A program made the position numbers and the translations under genes. From the NCBI RefSeq assembly GCF_021347895.1, contig NC_067124.1:21690521-21754520 (forward strand): a DNA stretch of 64,000 nucleotides. Reading direction: 5' to 3'. This document shows positions 1 to 11,103 of the stretch, in pieces; position 1 is the stretch's first letter, and the number at the start of each line of letters is the position of its first letter. The DNA is from Acanthochromis polyacanthus (lineage: Eukaryota > Chordata > Actinopteri > Pomacentridae). The notes beneath the pieces were generated by a model, which did not search any database, was not told the DNA's origin, and saw nothing but the letters and a program-made list of their open reading frames with translations.

Positions 1-1000
1 TGCCGTAGCAACGCATCATTGCCGTAACAAACAAAGTACTTTTTGACAGGTTAAAAATGCTTAAATGTTCGCCAAAATTACCACACACATCTGGATTGGC
101 GAAGCATTTGAGGTTTTTGGGGAAGTTCACCTCATTGTGGGAAAATGGCTCCATAGCGCCACCTGGAAAAATTCAAACATTTACTACGGCCAGTGCGTTT
201 CATCTATAGGTATGAAATTAGGTAGGCATATGTACCTGCTCAAGACACCCAAAAATGTAATTGACACTCATGCCCAAAATCCAACAGGAAGTCAGTCATT
301 TTCAATTATGTGTCATATTTGACGATTTTTGGTCATTTTTAGACAATTTCAAAAGCTATAAACTCAAACAGGGTAACACAGAGAGAGCTGAAATTTGGCC
401 AGGATGTACAGCAGACATGGGTGATCAAAAGTTAACAAAATGCTCCACAAAAGTCTGAGGGCATGGAAATGGCGACCCCTGGATTTTGACAATTCGCCAT
501 AAAATAGGAAATGCTGTGTGACTGCCCTGAACATGCTCCAATGTGCCTCAAATTTTGTATGATCGATCAATATCCTGCCCTGATCGCATTCTGATATAAA
601 GCCACAGTTATAGCGCCACCTAGTGGATGGAAGGAAATGCTCTATAACTGGCCTGTCCATGCTCCGATCTGCTTGAAACTTCACATGCGTGATCAGAGAC
701 CAATCCTGATCACATCCATAGGCCAATATACACTCTCGGTCGCAGTGACACCTGCTGGATGGACAGGAAAAGCTCTATAACTAGCCTCTACATGCTCCAA
801 TCTGCCTGAAATTTTACATGTGTAATCAGAGTCCAACCCTCATCACAGTCACAGATCGACATACACTCTCGGTCACATCGCCACTGGGTGGACATGTGTG
901 GATTCGCCGACCAGCAAGGATGCGAGGACCCGTCCAACTCTGCTTGCAGCTTTAATTTACTTGTGAGATGCTGAGTTAAAGCCTTTCCCACTGAATGCAT
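1..1000. repeat. Diverged interspersed repeat with about 130-bp tandem units
   Basis: Three similar units start with CATGCTCC at 532, 658 and 791, spaced 126 and 133 bp. Each continues with a TGAAA/TTTTACATG-like stretch, a GATCAGAG or GATCGATC segment, and ends near a TAGTGG or CTGGATGG motif after GCGCCACC or its variants. Upstream sequence (60-480) has the same flavour, with GCGCCACCTGG at 158-168. Two minus-strand open frames here repeat the words ITHVKFQAD because they read the same unit, and are not genes. The family is not one I can name; similar GCGCCACCTGGTGG-type repeats are common in teleosts. Confidence 0.55.
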
Positions 1001-4000
1001 CATTGCATAATTGTAGACACATGAAAAGCTACTGCAGCAAGTGAGGTTGTCCCTATTGAACGCACCTGACTTGTAAGTAACTTACGTTACATGCAACATG
1101 GCACTGGAGACTCTGCATTTAAATAAATGCACAATATGGTGATCAACTATACATTCTCTGCATGGTGTGCTGGATGTGTTTGTAGTTGAATTCTCCATAT
1201 TGATGTGTTGTGCGTGCTGTGAAAAGTGATGTAATCATATAGTGAGTTTGCTGCGACAGCTACAGTCAGCATGAACAGCTTTGGAGTCCTTGAATTTATT
1301 TATGAGCAATGAGAGAAGTAATGTTATTTGTCTTCGTTCTTTGCGACACATGCTGTTGGAATAGGCAATTACGTTGAAATCTGTTTCAGTTGGAGGAATT
1401 TCTGTCTTTAAAGAAGTTTTTTTCAATCTTATCTTACCTTAAGTGTTAGTCGAAGTACTGCAAGCAGAGAAACTAATCATTGCATACACAGTCAAAAATG
1501 TTAACTCTCTTTTTCTCACTTCGTGAGATGAAAGCAGTTAAAATGTCAACTGAAATACCAATGATAGAATCAGCTGAAATTTCACTTTAAGTGTAAACCT
1601 TAGCAGTTGAACTGTAAGTTTAGTAAGATGAAAGCACCTCAACAGAGCCTCTATGAGATCAAGGAAATGCAAAGCCACAGTAGTCTGTAATTAATGTAAA
1701 TCATAGTCCCTTTTTCACAGTATGCTGTCTAATTAGGCCTAACAGAAGGTCAAGGGAAAAGGTAATATATCACAGTGAAATATTGCTTTGTTTTTCTTGA
1801 GAACAAAACATTTTGTTTTCGTAGCCTCCTTTATCTTCACTGGATGGTTGAAAATGTGAGTAGGCCGACTGCAAGTGGAGTTGAAAATGATTGTATGTCA
1901 ACGTTATGGTAAATATTTGAACCAGATATCCATGCAGTGCAAGTTGTTCCCTGTAAAAGTGCTGTCTTGGTCGGGACAGCTGGAGGGCAACTGTGACAGC
2001 GAGATAGCGATGGCTTTTCCCCCTTCGTTACACATCGACTGGAGGTCTTGCCAAGTCAGACAACAGCATCTGCATTTCTGTTCCATCTGCCCTGCTTGGC
2101 TTGCTAAGGACTTTGGGAGCAGTAAAGAGGAAAGAAAAGGAGGGAAGGGGATTATTTGTAGTGTTTGTCCTTCAATATTCTCAGACACTTTAAAACGTAA
2201 GGTGATCCTCCTGTTCATGTCTGCAGGCGAGATCAGGGGGAGCTCACATGTACAAATTGTGCCCTTGACTTTTTGCTCTTCTTTTCATTACCATACCTTA
2301 GCTGAAGGGAACACTCTTCCTGGACTGTAGCTTTACCTTACATAGCATTTACATACTCTTTTTAAACTTGCATTGGTTCTTTTTAGAGGTGTCAGGAAGA
2401 TTAATGATACTAGATCCATGGCATTTAGTGTACCATTTTTCAAATTTCCATTAAATGTCAATCATGTCGATCGTGCATGCTGATTCTAGTTGAAGCCAAT
2501 GTGGAGTCACTTCAAACTGCTGCACTGAAATTAGGATTCAGGTGACAGCAGGTAGAGCTGAATCATTTGGGGAGCATGATATTAAATCTTGCTTTGTTGG
2601 CCTGACACATTGAAAGGGGTGCAATGGCGAAACCTCATTAGTCATTTTCTGGTTGTGATTGCTGGAACTTTCCACAACCATGAGACATCGACCTTTAATT
2701 AAATCTGTAACGAACTTCCTGGAAGCAGATACCAAAACAAATCTAAGCGATGGATGACTTGAATTTTCCTCCTTTTCACTGCAGGTTGTTTCCTTTAAAA
2801 GTTACTTCAGCTACCTGCTGTCACCCCCCCCCCAAAAAAAAGAAGATGTCATAAAAAGTAGGACCTTTTTTTAGACTTATAAACAATAATGTTTAACAAG
2901 GTTAATAAAAATGACAACAACTGCGATTGTTTTAAATGTACAAAGTTGCACAGGTCTTTTTTTTAATCAGTATTTGAAAATATTCAACAATGAAAGTTAA
3001 ATCAAACAGTAAGAATAAGTAATAACAATAATTAATATCAGCAATAACTAGACTTAAAATCAGAACTTTTTAGTTTTTTTTTTTACTGAAACACCTGAGG
3101 GAAGCAAATAAAAAGAGAATCCAGAAAAATAACCACTGAAGTTTAGAAGAAAAAAAAAAAACAAGAGACACAAAACAAAGTCAAGACAAGCTCATACAGG
3201 GGTCACTCATTTCATCTGTATGTACAGCACATTCGCTCAGTAGCTGTGCAGGACAGCAGTGATGGGAGGGGAAAAAAACTGTGATGAAAATGAAAACTCA
3301 TCTCTGCAGTCTAACAGCCTTTTAACAACGGTATTGGCAGCTGTATGGATTCACATGTAAAGGCAAGGTGAAGCAGAAAAACTACAACAGACACAGGAAA
3401 ACCCATTTGGAGCTGACTAGCAAATGTATTCTTTTTCCTTTATGCTTGTATTACAGTCACAGAACTGACAGTACTCCGTTTGTTACTTTGATCTGAAAGG
3501 CTGAGAAAACTGAGAAAGCACTGTCCTGTTGAAGAAATAAACCAAGCATACAGTGGAAACACAACCCAACATCATTTTTTTTTTTTAAATGGTCCCTGGA
3601 TGCATAAGACACAACCGCTTTCCTGACACCTCCGAACTTTAAAAAAATCATTCAAACTTGTTTCGGTAAGAAACATGACATCAACATTAGTTTAGAGGTG
3701 GATTTGAGAGTCACATTTCATGTTTGTCTGTACATTTATCAATATTCAGTCCTTATAAATTTTTACCTTCCATCAAATCTCAACAAAAACACTTGACTTT
3801 AAAAGAGGGAAATAGAAATGCAAAGAAACCTTTGGTCAAAGAGTGTACTCACAAAGGATAAAATGCAATGACAAGATCTAAGGAAATCATTCATCACTCA
3901 AGATTAACGAAACGACAAAATCAAGGAGCAAAACTCAAGTGGTTTTCTATACGTTTCTCTCTTTCTAACAATATGGCCCATAGTTCAACCCTCCTCCCAT

Positions 4001-4310
4001 ACATTTGGGTCTGCAAGTTATACTGGTTTCCTCACAGAGGAAAGAAGGAAAGAAAAAGGTGCTCTTTTCATGAAAGTCATGTTTGTCTTGATTGTCCACA
4101 AAAAAGAAGTGCCAGCAGGAAGTAAACCCGGCGAAAGGATATACAATCACAGCGTAAAACGACAACATCCTTTACTGGAAAGGAATTGAGAGTCCATAAC
4201 ACGCTCCTGAAAAGACTCTGGACCTGCACTGAATTGGTGTTTGCAATAGTTGTGATTCTGTGTGTGCAGATGTGTCTATCACTGTCTCAGTTGATGGATG
4301 GTGTTCAGTC
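1001..4310. other. Downstream flank and probable 3' UTR of man1c1; no gene seen
   Basis: The sequence next to the stop (about 2800-4310) is probably at least partly man1c1 3' UTR on the minus strand. A possible ATTAAA signal on that strand is near 2963, and an AATAAA far away near 1296. Neither is decisive. Poly-A and poly-T runs occur at 2822-2840, 3150-3163 and 3575-3587. A 151-codon plus-strand frame at 1875-2330 has no recognisable domain, lies opposite another open frame, and looks like chance. Confidence 0.5.
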
Positions 4311-4460
<150 letters not shown>

Positions 4461-5029
4461 TCAGAAAAAAAGATCAATTCAATCGAAATTAGGGCTCACT
4501 GAATGCGTCCGAGTCACACATTTATAGTCTTTGCATACACACGGAGGAATATTTCTTGCTAAGTTAGATGAGAAGATTGAGGCCACTCATGTCTACATGG
4601 CAAATATAAAGAATGAGTCGGCCGCTGGTTAGCTTTGCATATTATAAAGACTGGAAGCAGAGGGAAACGGCTAAGATGGCTCTGTGCCAGAGTTTTAAAA
4701 TCCACCTACAGTACCCCTGAAGCTGAGTGATTACCATGTTGTATAGAGGTTGTTTGTGGTTTTTAGGGAGTTGTGTGTATTTTTATGCATTTTTTATTTT
4801 TATTTTGCCCAGGCAAAGTATTGTCCTCTTCGCATTAATTCTACCTCCTACTGTCCTGCCATTCTTACCTCTTCAGTTTTGAACGAATTCAACAAATGAT
4901 ATGTGCTAATGAGTGAGCTGGTTGGTGGATTTTGTTACCTTTAGGCAGAGCTAGCTGAGCTGTTTACTTCTGTTTTCCAGCCTTTATGCAAAATCTGTCA
5001 GCATTAACTTCATATTCATCTTACAGACA

Positions 5030-5310
5030 ACTCAATTCAATTCAGTTTTAGTTATATAGCGCCAACTACAGGTCAAATTGTCTCAAGCACTTTACAGAAC
5101 TCATATACCTGAACCCCCAGAACAAGTCCCAAGGTGACAGAAGCAAGAAAAAACTCCCTTTTAACAGGAAAAAACCTTGAGTAGAACCCAGCTCTATATA
5201 TGGGGGAACCCACCTGCCTGCTGGCCGGCAGGTTGAGAGGGACAGAAGAGGTAGAGGGGGAAATGAATTGGAAGGGGGAACAAGGAACATGTAACACACA
5301 ATTGGATACA
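5030..5310. repeat. Dispersed fish repeat (TTATATAGCGCC family)
   Basis: The stretch starts with repeated TTCAATTCAGTT and TTATATAGCGCC, continues with CTCAAGCACTTTACA and AAAAACTCCCTTTTAACAGG, and ends in a purine-rich GAGAGGGACAGAAGAGG segment. I recognise these words as parts of a very abundant teleost repeat but cannot name its class. Two overlapping minus-strand open frames here are repeat shadows. Confidence 0.6.
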
Positions 5311-5763
5311 TGCATGATAAGCTAGATGATACTTACAGAGTACAAGCCAAAATTGAAACTGATTCATAAGTTTGCCATTATGATGTAAGGATCTGGCATT
5401 ACAGACATGAGAGTGATGTTGATTGTCTCGTCATTTTCAACAATAAGGAGACAAAGGGACACATGTATTTTCCAAAATGGTGAATTATTTATATTGGGCT
5501 ATGGTCAGTTCTTTGCAGTAATAAATTCTTAAATGTGATTTATAAAAAAAATCTTTACACATAATCAAGTCTCTAATGAGCATTTTTATATTAATGTATG
5601 GGCAGACTTCACACAGAGAGAATCGTTGCAGCAGAGCTGTGGGATGAAATAAAAGTACACATCCTCTGGTTCCAAATGATTTCATTCAGAATCTGGCTAT
5701 AACTGGCTATTTCAAAATTTCAGGTGTCATCTTGTAACTTCACATTAGCCATTTAAAGAGACT

Positions 5764-6058
5764 ATTTTCGTGACCTTTGCCACATTAAAAAAAATCTCCA
5801 CCGCAACAGTCACATAAAAAAACTAGAAAAGCACTCGAAGAGCGCAGACCTCCGGCAGGCCATCTCTCAATTGTACAGATGACCAATCGGAGTGTGTTTG
5901 TCTGTTAACAGCATAACTCAAAAAGTCATGGACGGATTTTCACAAAATTTTTACAGAATGTCCGGAAGACCAAAGGTAACAATCGATTAGATTTTGGAGG
6001 GGATCCGGATCACTGTCTGGATCCAGGATTTTTTTGAAGGACTCTGTACAATTGAGAG
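5764..6058. repeat. Unnamed repeat, left inverted copy
   Basis: The piece 5888-6058 runs from CGGAGTGTGTTTGTCTG through TTAGATTTTGGAGG and GGATCCAGGATTTTTTTGAAG to GTACAATTGAGAG. The same sequence is present in reverse at 6713-6892. The adjoining 5764-5878 carries, on the minus strand, the end part of the same family (GGAGGTCTGCGCTCTTCGAG). Related copies are seen at about 46480-46810 and 52345-52570. Confidence 0.65.
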
Positions 6059-6681
6059 AGATGGTTCAAGGCGAACCAAATACCTCACATAACGAATTTC
6101 AGATCATTCCAATCCAACCCCTTTCAGTGGTAAGCATAAATAAACAAAGAAATTTATTATTGGCTCCCCAAACAGGATTCACAACCAGCCAGAGACATAT
6201 TCAATATTCTACTCCCCAATAATGGAAGGCTCCACGTCACACGACACGAAAATGCGCGCCACCCAGCATTTTCAAGGCATGCCATGAAAGCAGTTTGGCT
6301 TGGTCTCTGGAGGAGTCAACAGGCTGCAGCATCAGCAGGTGAGCGTGTGTGTGTGAGCGTGTGTGGTGCATCGGCGCCGAGTGTGCACCCTCGGACGACG
6401 ACCGCAGCCAGCACAAAAGTCGACGAATAGTTCATTAAAATAACGATGCATGATTTGCACAGGGAACGGCAGCGCACTCTCTGGCCCCGGCACTCACCAG
6501 CACGGAGCGAGAGAGAGAGAGACATGCATCGCCGGGGAATGACGGGGCGTTCAGCGGCGCTCCGTCACATTATCCCCTTCCTCCCCGAGGTTGGCGATGG
6601 GCGGCAACCTGGAAAGGTAATCTGCCACAAAATTGTTTCTGCCTGCTCGATGTCGGATCCGGAACATGAATGGCTGGAGAC
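6059..6681 (-). mobile_element. Ty3/gypsy-type retrotransposon fragment: end of RNase H plus probable LTR
   Basis: On the minus strand the frame starting upstream of 6667 reads LQPFMFRIRHRAGRNNFVAD and YLSRLPPIANLGEE, ending at a TGA at 6553-6551. LQPF-F-I-HR-G--N-VAD-LSRLP is the classic C-terminus of a gypsy-type RNase H domain. Only about 40 codons are left; the element is cut at about 6681 where the flanking repeat begins. After the stop, about 490 bp of unlike sequence includes AATAATAAA (about 6150-6158 on the minus strand), consistent with a 3' LTR. No integrase codons follow RNase H, as would be expected in ordinary gypsy order. It is a dead fragment. Confidence 0.7.
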
Positions 6682-6730
6682 TCTGTACAATTGAGAGATG
6701 GCTGCTGGCCATCTCTCAATTGTACAGAGT
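6680..6730. repeat. Perfect 23-bp hairpin (5-nt loop)
   Basis: Arms 6680-6702 and 6708-6730 are exact reverse complements (ACTCTGTACAATTGAGAGAT then GGC) around TGCTG. The hairpin is at the junction of the retroelement fragment and the right inverted repeat copy, and the same word occurs at the left junction (6040-6058). Confidence 0.85.
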
Positions 6731-6925
6731 ACTTCAAAAAAAATCCTGGATCCAGACGGTGATCCAGATCACCTCCAAAATCTAATCGATTGTTACTTTT
6801 GGTCTTCCGGACATTCTGTAAAAATTTGGTGAAAATCCGTCCATGAGTTATGCTGTTAACAGACAAACAGACAGACAGACAAACAAACTCCGATGATTAC
6901 ATAACCTCCTAGCAGAGGTAAAAAT
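6713..6925. repeat. Unnamed repeat, right inverted copy
   Basis: This is the reverse-orientation partner of 5888-6058. It begins CTCTCAATTGTACAGAG, passes through CCTGGATCCAGACGGTGATC and ends with a short (ACAG)n run and ACTCCGATGATTACATAACC. Differences between the two arms are few: small indels and scattered substitutions. Confidence 0.7.
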
Positions 6926-7733
6926 TAAGGCCCTATCCTAGTGAAATACTTAATAGAATTTTAAAAATATGATCTTTTACACTTTTACATATAAGCACTG
7001 ATATAAAAACTTAACAGTTTAAAGATTGCTTCAGGAAACATAATTAAAGCTATATGAGTTGTTTATAAATGCATTGCAAACATTTGAGTTTAATATATCA
7101 GTAAGTTTTTTGTTGCTTTAAGATTAGTATGCACTTTATTTTTATTGTGAATTTAACAATTAACAATACACATATATAGCATTGCTTCAATTTTCAGATT
7201 AAATATAATCTCACATATATATTCCTTTTTTCTGTCCTTTTCCCCCGTTTTTTTTTTCTAACTTCACTTTTGAAAGAGCAGCAGCACAGTTCAGTGACTG
7301 CTGATCTGGAAGACTTCGATGCGCCTAACTCCAGGGAAACAGGCCTTTATTATGCACTAGCTGCGATACAAAATGGCGCCCTGAATGGTTTGTGTTGCTT
7401 AATGACCCAAGAATGGTAGGAGGTAAAATTGAAGCGTCAAACTGCACACCATCTATTCACCACCCTTGTTCCTTTTACAAGTGAAAAGAATCATTTTCAG
7501 AGAGTGATTGGAATCACCTCAGATGACACCTGAACACTGGAGCAGAGATGTCGTCTGTGTCTCATTCACAGCATGAATGTGCTTCATAGACTGAATGGGT
7601 AATAGGTAGAGATGAATCCCCCAGCATTCAGTGTTGGACGCTGTGATACTTTCATGTCACTGGCGGTTTGTGAATGGAGATTTTAAAATGCATTTCTTTC
7701 ACCATTGGGGATGTGATCAGGAAACTGGACTTA

Positions 7734-7943
<210 letters not shown>

Positions 7944-8149
7944 TTATTTATTCATGCATATTTCATTAATGAGCTCTCTTACCAAGTGGCCTTTTCACTT
8001 CTGCAGTGACAACATTTTACAAATTGCATGAGTAAAACCCTATTAGGTATTCGTCTGATGCATTGGTGCAAAAAGAGAAAACGCTTTACTCAAAAATACT
8101 TTGTCTATGTGAACCTAAAGAAAGAGTAAACGAACATGGAACATGCCAA

Positions 8150-8560
8150 GTACTTCACCCAGCTGCACAACTGAAGCCCAAGCAATGCTAAATCTGACAA
8201 GGGCTAATGGAGAGTGGCTGAGCTAGCCAAGCGGATTAGCTCATTATTACCTCTGCTACAAAGGGCTGGCTTATACGTGCTAATTAACAAAGACCCTGAC
8301 GTGTTAATGTTTGATGTTCATGAAGAGAACCGTTGTGCACTGCTTTCAACCTTTGTGCCCGATAATTAAAGGCCCGTCAAACTCGTCAGCCTGATCTCTT
8401 CACTTCTGTGCGCACCAAATTAATGCTAAATCTATCAAGCCAACCCTCTACAGTTTACTGCAGTTAATGTCCTGTCTATTGCCACATTAATAACGGTGAT
8501 CCCTGCACAACCTTTACGCCTTACTAGTGGGATTGCTTGATCTACAAGCTAATGTATAGT
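8150..8560. promoter_or_regulatory. Candidate conserved non-coding element
   Basis: The stretch has balanced base composition, no simple repeats and many homeodomain-like cores (GGATTAGCTCATTATTA, GTGCTAATTAACAAAG, CCAAATTAATGCTAAAT). This texture is typical of deeply conserved vertebrate intronic enhancers, but no comparison was possible, so this is an inference from appearance only. Confidence 0.25.
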
Positions 8561-9310
8561 GCCACACGATATCAAGGAACGAGTGGGGGGTAATTGAAGG
8601 TGTTCAAGGGGCTTCACATAATAGGTGAGCAAAATTGATAACATAATAATCAAAGCCACTACCAAGAGAGACACATAGGGCACAGAATCTGCAACTTAAA
8701 CATGAAATTATTTTTGCGCTGGACTGGTCGGAACAAAAGACATATTTCATTGAATATTATGTTTGTTCTTTTAAAGACAAGACACAGACAGTGCTGATCA
8801 CTATGTGACATTACACTGAATAACTGCTAACAATTCACTTTTTATACATGTACTGTTGCCAGACTAGACAATTTCTACTAGTGTACTTTGTAGTCCAGGT
8901 AAAAAAAATTGCCTGAGTTCTTCTTAAAAATGAACTAAAAGCAGCTAAATGAAGTCATTTCGACAGACAGCTAATAATTAAACAGTAAAGCAATGCTAAA
9001 ATCGACAATGATTTATGTGCTTGTCATCATCTCTGGGGGTTCAAAGAGATTTGAGCTTTATTAGTCATAACTGCAACTAAAAAAAGGAGGCATACTGTTA
9101 TATCTCACCAAGGTATTTATGATGTGGTTGCTACATTTGGCTCACTTTTTACGAGGAAGCTGCACAAATATAAAGAAGCTTACTATATATATATAAATTT
9201 AGTTGCATTTCATTTTCTCAGTAATCAGTGAAACTTTCTGCACCTGTGTGATAATGAGCATGTATGTTACCACTGTTACAAACACTGGTGTGTGACACTG
9301 GTGTCATACA

Positions 9311-10452
9311 CATTGAACAGCTGCAACATTAAAGCCACTGAACAGGAGGTGAGTAACATTAATTATGTCATTACACTGGCACCTGTCAGTGAGTGTGGTA
9401 TTTAAAGAAGCAAGTGATGAGTCATCAAGTCTATGTGTTAGAAGCAGGAAAATGTGAGGATCTGAGTGACTCTGATAAGGGCCAAATTGTCTCGATGACT
9501 AGGTCAAAGAATTTTCAAAATGGCAGGCTTTGTGGGGGGGGGGGGGGGGGGGGTTCCTGATATGCAGTGGTCAGTGTCTAACAAAAGTGGTCCAAGGAAG
9601 GATGAGGGGTATTGATGCATGTGGGGAGTGACAGCTGGCCCATCCAGTCTAATCCTACAGAGGGACTGTAGCACAAATTGCTGATAGCCAATGCTGGCTA
9701 TTACAGAGAGGTGTCATAACACACAGGGCATCGTAGCTTGATGCATATGGCACTACGCTACTGCAGACCGGTCAGAGTGCCCATGACGACCACTATCTGC
9801 TGCTGAAAGTACCTGCATAAGGGGCACAAGAATGTCTGCATGTACCATGGAGCAATGGAACAAGTTGGTCTGGTTTGATTAATTCTGTTTTCTCAGCGGA
9901 CTGGTGGCTGTGCATGTTGTTTACCTTGTAGAAGAGATAGCAGCAGGATGTAATATGGGAAAAAGGCAAGCCAGCAGAGGCAGCGTGATGCTCTGGGCAC
10001 TGTGCTGTCAGCAAATCCTGAGTCCTGGCATTCATGTTAATGATACTTTGACACGTACCTAAACATTGCTGCAGACCATGCCTTCACAGGAATGATATTC
10101 ACTGATGGCAGTGGCCTCTTTCAGCAGGATAATGCAGTCTGCCATATTGCAAAAACTATTCAGGAATGGTTTGAGGAACATGACAGAGTCCAAGGTCTTG
10201 ACTTGGCCTCCAAATTCCCCCGATTTCAATCCAACTAAGCATCTGTTGGATGTGCTGGAAAAACAAGTCCTATCCAGTGGAGCCCACACCTCACAACTTA
10301 AGGATCTGCTGCTGATGTCTTTGTGCCTGACCACAGGACACCCTCAGAATCTTATAGAGTCCATGCCTCAGTGGGTCCAAGCTGTTTTAGCAGCATAAGG
10401 GGACGTATACACAATAATAGGCAGGCAGTTTTAATGTTGTGGCTGATTGGTA
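9311..10452 (+). pseudogene. Degenerate Tc1-like transposon
   Basis: Terminal inverted repeats are visible as CAACATTAAAGCCACTG at about 9324-9340 and TTTTAATGTTGTGGCTGATTGG ending about 10450. The subterminal GTCATTACACTGGCACCTGTCAG word is characteristic of one teleost Tc1-like family. Translation gives broken transposase pieces: FQQDNAVCHIAKTIQEWFEEHD (about 10110-10180) holds the second catalytic Asp, and after a frame change LTWPPNSPDFNPTKHLLDVL (about 10200-10260) holds the third-residue motif. The C-terminus reads ESMPQWVQAVLAA near 10360-10398. Frameshifts and stops show it is inactive. A run of 20 G residues interrupts it at 9534-9553. Confidence 0.72.
9534..9553. repeat. (G)20 homopolymer
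   Basis: Twenty consecutive G lie inside the Tc1 relic, where related copies have no such run. Length at such a run is unreliable in most sequencing. Confidence 0.9.
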
Positions 10453-10848
10453 CAGTAGGTTATAAATATGTCACTATTTACAACAGATGCCTTTTTTGGT
10501 TGCTTGGCAACTGCTTAGAGGCCAGAAATAGTCAGGCACATAACCTCCTGGAATATAAAGTGTTGCTTTTGCCCTTTGGTTTTTGTACAGATTAAACAAA
10601 TCTAGAGTGGGCAATTTCATGGGTAACCTAAATTAATAAATACACTTGAATAAGGTGCATAAAAATGGGATTTACATTCTGATTTAGTGAAAGCATTTCA
10701 TGTTATTTTAGAGAAAAGGCTTCAGAGATACTAGAAATCAATCTTATAATAGTACCTTGAGAGAAAATTAAAAAAAAAAAAATCTAGTTTGATAAATGTT
10801 TTGTGCTTTTTTTTGTCAAAAAAGGGACTCATCTGATAACTACTTTCA

Positions 10849-11103
<255 letters not shown>

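Noticed and set aside
364..1003. Two minus-strand frames sharing ITHVKFQAD
   Set aside because: They share words because they read the same roughly 130-bp repeat unit; there is no independent evidence of coding.
1875..2330. 151-codon plus-strand frame with a 104-codon frame opposite
   Set aside because: Both strands are open over the same stretch, cysteine-rich without pattern, and no motif is recognisable.
10059..10334. 91-codon minus-strand frame inside the Tc1 relic
   Set aside because: It is the antisense shadow of the degenerate transposase, which reads on the plus strand.
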